Origin: a virus
Reading direction: 5' to 3' (one strand)
DNA length: 37,239 nucleotides
Virus record (IMG/VR): IMGVR_UViG_3300027770_004229
Coordinates: 1 to 37,239 of that record
The translations under genes and the position numbers were made by a program. Under the pieces are notes generated by a model. That model saw nothing but the letters and a program-made list of their open reading frames with translations, was not told the origin of the DNA and made no database searches. Of this stretch, positions 22,949 through 29,997 are shown piece by piece (positions within the stretch are counted from its first letter, which is position 1; every line of letters begins with the position of its first letter).

Positions 22949-24580
22949 TTAATCTTCTCTAAGTTCTTCTAGAGAATAATCAAGCCCTAATTCGTGAGCA
23001 AAATTTTTCAAATCATCATCTGAATATTGATGCCCCCAATCTTCTTTACTGTCTGAAAGGAGTTGTTCTATAGTTTTATCAGTATATTTCTTATTAGTTC
23101 TTTTGGACTCTAACTGTTCATCTCTGAGAATATCAATAACATTTTTCTTTCTATTGTCATCAAGAATCTGCTCTTGATTTTTTTCAACTTTGCTTGCTGC
23201 TTTATTGAGATGTTGAGAGACTGACATATCATCACCATCTCCAGCATTTTTGTTGATTTCTTCAATAATGTGTAAAGGATTAGATTTCTTATTCAAAAGT
23301 TGTTCTGCATAAGATTCTTCCATTTCACCACGATGACCCATCATTCCAGCATCTTCTAAAAGATCTTCCCTTACATGTTCAGTATCAGAAGAATCATTAT
23401 TTAGTTTTCTTAAAAGTTCTTCTAAGTAAGAAGTTCCTTTTTGATCTTTTCTTTCTGGAGCGAGTTGATCATTAATTACTTTAGTATGATCAGACTGTGC
23501 TTGTTTAGGTCTTTTGACTGGTTTATCATCTTGTTGATGACCCCATTTGGTAGCTTTGTTGTCAGATAATTGTGTCTCAATTGAATCTTCATAATTAGAT
23601 TTATTTCTAACTTTGTTTGCACCTTGAGTGCTTTGTTCGAATCTAGCTTCATAACCGATTTCACCTTCGGTTAATTTCTTAGATCTTTCACCTTCTTTTA
23701 ATTCAAGAGCATTAGCTTCGTTATCTGGATGAATATGAACATCAAGTCTTGCCATAACTTCATCGTTAGTTTGGAATGCAACTTTCAACCAATCTTGATA
23801 TCCACAACTAACCACTCCATCTTTGTCTAATCTGCTATCAATGCAGTTATTTACGCACTTTGAAATCTCCATAGGTACAGGAGATTTATAACCTTGGAAT
23901 TTTCCTTTCGGGCAAAGTAGAAAAGGTTCATTAGTTTGAGTAGATAAAGTAGTATAGGCAACTCTTCTATTTTCTTTAGGGGTAATGTAAGAATAGCAAT
24001 CATGAATATATTTTGCTACTTTGTTAATTTTTTGTTCATCACCAGAAAGCACATATTTTCTAGCTGTTTTCAAAGAAGCAATCTTGATATTCTGATCAGC
24101 AAAATTCATTAAATTGTCAATGCTTTTCAATGCTTCAAGTTGCCAATGTCCAGATGATTTATCATGATTCTTATATGCTAATCTTTCAAATTTTGCAGCA
24201 GTATTATTTTTGTCAATAAAATTTTGCAAAGCCATATAAGAATATCTTAGGACATTTCTTTGACTTGCTGTTTTGATAGCAATGAATCTATTTTGAAGAT
24301 TTGCTAATTTAGTAATTCTTTCTTCAGGGGAACACTTAAGAATTTTTCCTAAATTTTCAGGACCACCAGAATTCATAAAATCAATGACAATAGGATGTTT
24401 CATATCAAAATTTGAACGATCCATATCTTCTAATGGATTGGATACAAATGAATGTTTACCTTTTGCATCTTTTAAAAGGTCTGCGATAACGTCAACTATA
24501 CTATCTCCACCTAAAACATTTTTAATATCTTTAGTGTCATGACTAGTATAATTTGTTTCGATTTTGTATCCGTTTTCCAT
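22949..24580 (-). CDS. Hypothetical packaging/virion-module protein with Cys cluster and repeats
   Basis: 543 residues, mostly helical and hydrophilic, no known family. Visible: IKTASQRN near 102-109 and LKTARKY near 173 (the recurrent motif of this module). A cysteine cluster follows in FLLCPKGKF...SKCVNNCIDS...VVSCGYQDW (about 220-270) that could bind metal. The C-terminal half is acidic, with two copies of an IE(T/Q)xLSDxKxxxWGHQ motif, one near 335-355 and one near 500-520. The ATG is just after the preceding TAA. Likely virion or packaging-associated by location only. Confidence 0.5.
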   Translation of the reverse strand: MENGYKIETNYTSHDTKDIKNVLGGDSIVDVIADLLKDAKGKHSFVSNPLEDMDRSNFDMKHPIVIDFMNSGGPENLGKILKCSPEERITKLANLQNRFIAIKTASQRNVLRYSYMALQNFIDKNNTAAKFERLAYKNHDKSSGHWQLEALKSIDNLMNFADQNIKIASLKTARKYVLSGDEQKINKVAKYIHDCYSYITPKENRRVAYTTLSTQTNEPFLLCPKGKFQGYKSPVPMEISKCVNNCIDSRLDKDGVVSCGYQDWLKVAFQTNDEVMARLDVHIHPDNEANALELKEGERSKKLTEGEIGYEARFEQSTQGANKVRNKSNYEDSIETQLSDNKATKWGHQQDDKPVKRPKQAQSDHTKVINDQLAPERKDQKGTSYLEELLRKLNNDSSDTEHVREDLLEDAGMMGHRGEMEESYAEQLLNKKSNPLHIIEEINKNAGDGDDMSVSQHLNKAASKVEKNQEQILDDNRKKNVIDILRDEQLESKRTNKKYTDKTIEQLLSDSKEDWGHQYSDDDLKNFAHELGLDYSLEELRED

Positions 24581-24581
24581 A

Positions 24582-25520
24582 TTAATTGCCTAATCCCAAC
24601 ATTGATAGTTCTTCTTTGTCAAACCCTCTATCTACCAATGCACTTTTGATTTGTTTAAGTTCTTCAGTAACACCCTTTTTGCTTACAGGGTCTTTAAAAT
24701 CACCTTGTTTGGTGTTTTTACTATAATCTTGTAAATCTAAAAGATAACATACTCTAGCTACAAGTTCACCTGTTGATCTTTTCATAAAGTCAGGTTTTCT
24801 GTCATAATCTAGAGCTGCAGTTTTTGTGCTTTTACCTTTAGATGCTAAATCTTTTAATTGTTCTACTGTTTTCTTTACCTGTTCGTTTTTTTCTTGTAAT
24901 TCTTCAAGATCAACACTTTCAGCAGTTTTTTCATTGTCGTCTTTTTTGGTTTTTTGCTTTCTGTTGTAATCTTGAACAATTTCAACTGCTTTTTGAATCA
25001 TTGGTTTTTCCCAATAATTAAGTTTTGCAATAGTTCTTACAATGTCACTTTTTTCAACACCATGATCAAGCAATTTACCAACTTTACCCATCAAAACACG
25101 AAATGGATTGCCTCTAGTTTTCTTTTTCTTCTGTTGTACTTTTTGTGATTGTCTGAAATTGTACACTGCTTTGACCTCTGCTAAAAATTCTCTTTCTATT
25201 TTCTCAGCATATTCAATATGATTTGGATCATACTCTCCGGTTTGTGGATCTTTTGTTTTTTTCTTAGGATCACTTGCCATTTGAGTAGTATCAGATAAAT
25301 GATAAAGTTTTCTTTGCAAATCCTTACTTTGAACACCATCAGCAAGAGTGGTGATTTTGTCAGTCAAATTTTGAGGATTATTGCTTGACTTTACTTCTTC
25401 AAGCAATTTCTTTGCATCCTTTTTGCTAACTCCATCATCTTCATTTCCTGTAAGAGGAATATTACTTGGACCACCTGGGGCTGATGCTGCTGGCATTTCA
25501 AAATTGGAATATTTTTTCAT
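24582..25520 (-). CDS. Hypothetical helical module protein
   Basis: 312 residues, strongly charged and helical, no known family. A basic stretch with QKVQQKKKKTRGNP lies near the middle, followed by a helical FRVLMGKVGKLLDHGVEKSDIV. A coiled-coil-like LEELQEKNEQVKKTVEQL comes later, together with EKTAES and TKTAALD motifs. The start overlaps the upstream stop by one base (TAATG). It could bind nucleic acid through the basic stretch, but nothing proves it. Confidence 0.48.
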   Translation of the reverse strand: MKKYSNFEMPAASAPGGPSNIPLTGNEDDGVSKKDAKKLLEEVKSSNNPQNLTDKITTLADGVQSKDLQRKLYHLSDTTQMASDPKKKTKDPQTGEYDPNHIEYAEKIEREFLAEVKAVYNFRQSQKVQQKKKKTRGNPFRVLMGKVGKLLDHGVEKSDIVRTIAKLNYWEKPMIQKAVEIVQDYNRKQKTKKDDNEKTAESVDLEELQEKNEQVKKTVEQLKDLASKGKSTKTAALDYDRKPDFMKRSTGELVARVCYLLDLQDYSKNTKQGDFKDPVSKKGVTEELKQIKSALVDRGFDKEELSMLGLGN

Positions 25521-26332
25521 TAGTCTATATCAAAATCTAAATCAATATTTTTATAAATATCTGAAACTTTTTGTGCTCTGTTTTGAGATTTTGTCTCAAA
25601 ATCATCTGCAATATTTTTCTTAATTGCTAATCTTGATTCTCTAGATTTGTTTTGCATAGCTACTCTTTGAGCTTCTCTTGCATCTAAAGCTTCTGGATCA
25701 ATCATGCCAAAATGCGATGTATGCTCTAAATCATTAGAAGTTCTGAGAATATTGTGTGCTCTATTGTTTACAACTTGCGATTTTCTCAAGTTGTTCATCT
25801 GCTTTTCTTCCCAGCTTTGATGTCTAGATGCTTGAGCTTCTCTTCTTTTCTGTATTTCAACAACTGATTGCTCACTGTTGGAAGATTGACTATTTAGGAA
25901 TTCTTCAGAAATTGCAATCATATCAGGGCTAAAAATGGTTGCGGAGCCTCTAAGCATACAATCCATATATTCATCAGCTGAATATGCTTTTAAACCACTA
26001 GTAGTAGTTCTTGCATTAGTACCTTCATCGGTTCCATAATCAGCTCTTTTTATAGCACTTAATTCTTGAGAAAGAATTCTGTCTGCAATGCTTTCACCCC
26101 TGTAGTCTTGGTACATTGAAGCTCCAGAAATTTTTTCCCAGGATTTTTCGAAATTAGAAGCTTCTTTCTTTAAACCAATTGTTTCTTTTGAGATTTTAAA
26201 TTGATTGTCTGCAGAGTTTTTTCTTAACTCGGCGTAAGGATCTTCTTCGATATTAACTTGAGATCCAACAAATCTCTTTTCAATGAAACTTGGGATATTT
26301 TCTGTTTCGTTTACTTTCTTAAATCTACTCAT
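25520..26332 (-). CDS. Hypothetical module protein
   Basis: 270 residues, hydrophilic, rich in Glu, Lys, Arg, Gln and Ser, predicted largely helical, no recognised family. The C-terminal half contains arginine/glutamine-rich helices (QKRREAQASRHQSWEEKQ, then DAREAQRVAMQNKSRESRL) that could form a coiled coil. It contains KKEASNFEK, a variant of the module's recurrent motif. CAGGAT precedes the ATG by about six bases. It follows a strong hairpin (26360-26387), so it begins a new transcript segment or is processed. Confidence 0.48.
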   Translation of the reverse strand: MSRFKKVNETENIPSFIEKRFVGSQVNIEEDPYAELRKNSADNQFKISKETIGLKKEASNFEKSWEKISGASMYQDYRGESIADRILSQELSAIKRADYGTDEGTNARTTTSGLKAYSADEYMDCMLRGSATIFSPDMIAISEEFLNSQSSNSEQSVVEIQKRREAQASRHQSWEEKQMNNLRKSQVVNNRAHNILRTSNDLEHTSHFGMIDPEALDAREAQRVAMQNKSRESRLAIKKNIADDFETKSQNRAQKVSDIYKNIDLDFDID

Positions 26333-26359
26333 ATTTTTATCCTGGTATTACTCTAAGAT

Positions 26360-26387
26360 TTGTCCCAGGAGTAAACTCCTGGGACAA
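26360..26387 (-). terminator. Intrinsic terminator after the 368-residue Cys-repeat gene
   Basis: A perfect 12-base-pair stem (TTGTCCCAGGAG / CTCCTGGGACAA) with a TAAA loop, 15 bases downstream of the stop codon at 26402. The T-tract on the minus strand is weak, so it may also act as an mRNA-stabilising hairpin. Confidence 0.7.
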
Positions 26388-26401
26388 TAATTCTTGAGGA
26401 A

Positions 26402-27508
26402 TTATTTATCGTATTTTTTTGTAAAGAGTGCATCGATCCACTCTTGGTCACCGTAACCTAACTCATTCTTCCAGTAATCAACTAATCTGGAATAGTCAGA
26501 ATCAGTAAGGGTTGCAACTTTAATCATTGAAGAAACAGCTGCTTTCTTGACATTCCCATTAAGTTCAGAAGCCATTACATTCTTGATTTCTTTCAAACCA
26601 TTAGATGCAATAGTTTCATTACCTAACATAGCGTCAATGTATTCTTGTGGAAAACCTTCAGCTAATGCTTTTGCTGCAAATGCTTGCTTTGCTGAACTTG
26701 ACAATTGGTTTGCTTTCTTCATTGCGTTGTCAGTTTTTGCATATCCTGCTTCTTTACTAGCAGAACAATTACAACTGTCACCAGCATAATTTTTGCCACA
26801 GCTTTCGCATTTCTTGTTCATTGCTTTTTTGCTAGCAGAACAATCACAGCTGTCACCAGCATATTTTTTGCCACAGCTTTTACATTCCTTATTCATTGCT
26901 TCAGCTTTTTCAGCAATCTTGATAAGTTGTTCTCTGTATGCTTTTCTTTGTGCAAGTTTAACATTTTTTTCATTCTGAGTATTAATTTCAGATTGAATTT
27001 TTCCAGCAAGTCTTACTCTTCTTTCGTGTCTTGCAGCTAAAATGGTATTTGCTAATGCTTTATCACCAGATGCTAAAGCAGCTTCAACAGCTTCAGCACT
27101 CAATTGTGAAGGATGGTTAAAAACGACAGAAGCTTTTCTTGTTTTTGATTTAGGACTTTTTCTGACCATATCTTCATGATCATCATCTTCATCACACTCA
27201 CATTCTGCTTTACCACAATCTGAGCAAACATCTTCTTCTTCATCCATATCATCAGCAGCATCTTGTTTTTTCTCAACATGCTTTCTTAATTGTTTAGGAA
27301 CGTCAGAAAGATTTTTAGTATCTTCTTTTGATGGTTTTTTCTTATCGCCAAGTTCTTGAAGCATCTTTTTGGTTTCATCATCCATTTTTTTAGGTGCTTT
27401 TGCTTTGGCTAATCTTTCATTAAAGTTGTCCCAGTCAATACCTTGAAAAACAAGGTCAGAATCAAGAGCTTCTTCTTGAATTCTGTTTGGGAAAATTCTA
27501 TCTGCCAT
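26402..27508 (-). CDS. Hypothetical module protein with tandem Cys-rich repeats
   Basis: 368 residues, no known family. An acidic region near residues 86-115 contains CSDCGKAECECDEDDD. A pair of near-identical 25-residue repeats follows (about 200-250): AMNKECKSCGKKYAGDSCDC and AMNKKCESCGKNYAGDSCNC, each with a C-x2-C-x8-C-x-C pattern suited to zinc or iron binding. The C-terminus (ATLTDSDYSRLVDYWKNELGYG) looks like a small folded helical domain. (K/R)xA(S/A) motifs occur (RKASVVFNH, KKAAVSSM). GAGGAG precedes the ATG by 11 bases. Role in capsid assembly or packaging inferred from position only. Confidence 0.52.
   Translation of the reverse strand: MADRIFPNRIQEEALDSDLVFQGIDWDNFNERLAKAKAPKKMDDETKKMLQELGDKKKPSKEDTKNLSDVPKQLRKHVEKKQDAADDMDEEEDVCSDCGKAECECDEDDDHEDMVRKSPKSKTRKASVVFNHPSQLSAEAVEAALASGDKALANTILAARHERRVRLAGKIQSEINTQNEKNVKLAQRKAYREQLIKIAEKAEAMNKECKSCGKKYAGDSCDCSASKKAMNKKCESCGKNYAGDSCNCSASKEAGYAKTDNAMKKANQLSSSAKQAFAAKALAEGFPQEYIDAMLGNETIASNGLKEIKNVMASELNGNVKKAAVSSMIKVATLTDSDYSRLVDYWKNELGYGDQEWIDALFTKKYDK
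26761..26910 (-). repeat. 75-bp tandem duplication encoding Cys-rich units
   Basis: Two adjacent 75-base units, in phase (matching CAGAACAAT points at 26761 and 26836), encode the two 25-residue C-x2-C-x8-C-x-C repeats. DNA identity is high, indicating a recent in-frame duplication. Confidence 0.8.
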
Positions 27509-27543
27509 AATTGTTTTTTCTCCTCAAGAAAGAATACATTAGT

Positions 27544-27569
27544 GATTTCTTATTGAAAAACAAGAAATC
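27544..27569 (-). terminator. Weak hairpin after the DUF192 gene
   Basis: An eight-base-pair A/T-rich stem (GATTTCTT / AAGAAATC) with a ten-base loop, between the DUF192 stop and the next start. It is weaker than the other hairpins and may be chance. Confidence 0.4.
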
Positions 27570-27579
27570 CTGTATGTAT

Positions 27580-27963
27580 TTATTTAGTTTCTTTATCTAA
27601 AATAAGCTTTTTTCCCTTTAAAATCAGCTTATCTCCAATTCCAATATTATTATTTTTGAATGTACCTTGATTTGCTTCTACAACAAATTGAACATTATTT
27701 GATTTTGGAACACATGATTTTTCACTATGAGCGTCCATGTCTTTGATATCTAAAATTTCATAATCTTTATCTAAAAAAGCTAAAGATAAACTAAAATCTA
27801 CATTTTTATTCCAAAATGAATAATTGTCGGGATAATCAAAAGTAAAAAATACAACTTCGTCTTCACCTAAAGGTTTTGCAAACATCAAGCCTTTAGATCT
27901 CTTTTTGTCACTGTCTGCTATAAATCTAATGTTGAACTCTGAACTAGGTTCATCAAGATTCAG
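27580..27963 (-). CDS. DUF192-family protein, start uncertain (frame continues from an upstream TGA)
   Basis: DUF192 proteins open with a strand-turn that ends in an RxxGLMF signature. Here the sequence FNIRFIADSDKKRSKGLMF spans the TTG (27888) and ATG (27885) codons, so translation from either would delete about half of the conserved opening. The rest fits the family: FFTFDYPDNYSFWNKN, LSLAFLDKDYEIL and the VVEANQGTF...IGIGDKLIL end. The same frame is open back to a CTG (27963), directly after the TGA stop of the upstream 162-residue gene, with no ATG and no clear Shine-Dalgarno. Translation may start at a non-standard codon, re-initiate, or arise by readthrough of TGA-C. About 127 residues if counted from 27963. 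DUF192 function is not established. Confidence 0.75.
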   Translation of the reverse strand: MNLDEPSSEFNIRFIADSDKKRSKGLMFAKPLGEDEVVFFTFDYPDNYSFWNKNVDFSLSLAFLDKDYEILDIKDMDAHSEKSCVPKSNNVQFVVEANQGTFKNNNIGIGDKLILKGKKLILDKETK

Positions 27964-28452
27964 TCAGCCAGCAACTTTTTTAAATCTCGAAGAACTAGCT
28001 TTTACGCTTCTTGCTTCTTCAAGATCAAATCTATCTTTTGTTCTGCCTTTTCTAAATTCATTTACATTATTTGTACTAAGATAATGATCTCTTAGTGCTA
28101 ATCTAGCTTTTTCAGTTAACTCTACAGATCTTCCATAACCTGTAACTAATCCTGCAGTCTTTAAAGCAAAAAGATCGTTATCTGTAATGTTTGTTGGTAC
28201 TGAACAAAATTTTGAATCTTTATTTAATGCCATTTGACTCGCAGCAGTAACTAACTCATCTGTATTAGCATCAATAGTTCTAAGCATTTCAATATACGAA
28301 GTACTGATTTTTGCTGCTTCTCTATTGATAGTTGGTGTAATACCCATAAGTTGAATTTGAATATCTGATAATCCAAGACCCTCCATAGAAGGACCATCGA
28401 AAAGTTCAGCATGCAAATCTAACGAATGAACTGGTTTAATTGGTATTGGCAT
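27964..28452 (-). CDS. Hypothetical module protein with winged-helix-like segment
   Basis: 162 residues, no confident family. Residues about 88-130 (ITDNDLFALKTAGLVTGYGR, then SVELTEKARLALRDHYL) look like the helix-helix-wing of a winged-helix domain, as in marR-like proteins, so DNA binding is possible. The C-terminus is basic and ends VKASSSRFKKVAG, then TGA. The next gene (DUF192) continues in the same frame immediately after the stop. TAGGAG, overlapping the upstream gene's stop, precedes the ATG by eight bases, so translation is coupled. Confidence 0.52.
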   Translation of the reverse strand: MPIPIKPVHSLDLHAELFDGPSMEGLGLSDIQIQLMGITPTINREAAKISTSYIEMLRTIDANTDELVTAASQMALNKDSKFCSVPTNITDNDLFALKTAGLVTGYGRSVELTEKARLALRDHYLSTNNVNEFRKGRTKDRFDLEEARSVKASSSRFKKVAG

Positions 28453-28461
28453 AATTTTCTC

Positions 28462-28929
28462 CTAAATAATTCTATTACTTGGCAATCTTCTAACTGCCGC
28501 ATCTTCATCATCTCTATTTTCGTATTCAAATCTTTCCAAAAATGTTGGATTATTGATTGCAGAAACGCCTAAAGTGTCTGGAATAATTACTTTAGCTCCA
28601 GAGCCATCAACTTGATCTGGGTGATTTTGTGCTTCTATTGAATTCATTTCATCTGCAGAAACATTTTGTCCATGTCCTTCTGGTTCTAGTTTTCTTGGAT
28701 TAACCCAACCCGAAGAAGTAGGCTCCCCTTGTCTGCCTTTGTCAAGTTCATCTACTTCATCTTCAAATCGCTCATCCCATTCAACTTGATGAGTGAGCAT
28801 ATCTGTAACATTAGCACCACCGCCACCAGCTCCATACTGCGCAATTTTTGAAAATATTTTGTCGGACAATGCATACTTTTTACTAGCATCTAAATAACTG
28901 CAGATGTTTATAATTTTTATAATATTCAT
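28462..28929 (-). CDS. Hypothetical module protein
   Basis: 155 residues, no known family. After a short hydrophobic start (MNIIKIINICSYL) comes IAQYGAGGGGA, which resembles VRTAQFGGVGGGG at the start of the upstream neighbour, suggesting a shared short signal. The rest is acidic and low in hydrophobics, probably disordered, with WVNPRKLEPEGHG and a C-terminal RRLPSNRII. Its ATG overlaps the upstream TGA by one base. Head or neck component by position only. Confidence 0.48.
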   Translation of the reverse strand: MNIIKIINICSYLDASKKYALSDKIFSKIAQYGAGGGGANVTDMLTHQVEWDERFEDEVDELDKGRQGEPTSSGWVNPRKLEPEGHGQNVSADEMNSIEAQNHPDQVDGSGAKVIIPDTLGVSAINNPTFLERFEYENRDDEDAAVRRLPSNRII

Positions 28930-29957
28930 CAGACCGAATGTCCTAAATTTCCAAAGAATGCAGAGCCAGGATAAATACTTTCTGTGGCTGTTTTTTCTCC
29001 ATCAGCATCAATAAAATCACGATAAGTAGTAGGCATTTTATTTTTGTGCATTTTTTGCTCAGTTGTCATATTTGGATCATTAGCGTTTGGATACTGACCC
29101 CCAGGAGCTGGTTTATTTTCTAATTGAGCAGGACTGATATTAGCTTTGCCATCAGGATTAGGGTAGTCTTGTATAGCAGGTTCATTATATTTAGATGATG
29201 TTCCATCTCTATTTGAACTAGCTGAATTGTCTAAATATTTATTTAAGCCTTGAAAACCATCATCTCCATCCAACGTAACATATGACATTTCTGGGATTTG
29301 TTTAAATCTTTGATCGAATTTTCTTTGTTCACCAGGTACAGGATCAGTTACTTCAGATCCAAAAAGGCCTATAGCATAATCTTCTTTATCATTATTGGCA
29401 ACTTGAAAAGCAATACGAATTAGTTGTTCTTCGGTTAAAGCAAAGTGAGATCTTGATGGTTGATCTGGATCTTGATATTCTTCTCTTGGATATTTCGTGT
29501 CTGTGTTATATTTATGCCTTGCTTCTAAACTTTGTTCCATTGTTTGCAAGTGTTTTTTGTCTGTCTTAAGATTTTCTTTGATGTAGCCAGGAGAGTTTTT
29601 TATAAGACTATCAGCTTCTTTTTCTAAATTTAGTTTATAATTGTGCAATATAGATCTGTATTTGGCTTGTAATCTTTCAAGTGGGGTAAGCTCATAGTTT
29701 ATAAAACCCATTTCAACATTTTGCTTGTGAAACATTGTAAGTTTTGTTTCAATGTTGTCATCGTTATATTCGTTGTCTTGATGTGTTCTACTAAGAATTT
29801 TTTCAAAGTTGTCATCTTCATTGATGTACATGTTGACAGCACTATTTTGCCCCTGACTTTTACCAGCACCCATAGGTTTGCTGCCAGGAGTAAACGGTGA
29901 AGGTGTACCTCCGCCTCCAACGCCACCAAATTGAGCTGTTCTTACATTCTTTGACAT
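28929..29957 (-). CDS. Hypothetical module protein downstream of terminase
   Basis: 342 residues, no known family. A glycine-rich N-terminus (VRTAQFGGVGGGG near 5-17) is followed by a long helical region (LERLQAKYRSILHNYKLNLEKEADSL) and then a Pro/Asn/Asp-rich, probably flexible half. The C-terminal part contains EKTATESIYPG. It is 41 bases downstream of the large terminase, with no obvious Shine-Dalgarno before the ATG. A structural or assembly role is inferred from location only. Confidence 0.48.
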   Translation of the reverse strand: MSKNVRTAQFGGVGGGGTPSPFTPGSKPMGAGKSQGQNSAVNMYINEDDNFEKILSRTHQDNEYNDDNIETKLTMFHKQNVEMGFINYELTPLERLQAKYRSILHNYKLNLEKEADSLIKNSPGYIKENLKTDKKHLQTMEQSLEARHKYNTDTKYPREEYQDPDQPSRSHFALTEEQLIRIAFQVANNDKEDYAIGLFGSEVTDPVPGEQRKFDQRFKQIPEMSYVTLDGDDGFQGLNKYLDNSASSNRDGTSSKYNEPAIQDYPNPDGKANISPAQLENKPAPGGQYPNANDPNMTTEQKMHKNKMPTTYRDFIDADGEKTATESIYPGSAFFGNLGHSV

Positions 29958-29997
29958 AATGATTTTTTCTTATTAAAAAACTCAATAACCTTTAAAA

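Noticed and set aside
26705-27040. Cys/Phe-rich plus-strand frame with an apparent repeat
   Set aside because: Repeat arises from the 75-bp duplication of the minus-strand Cys-rich gene; no start signal.
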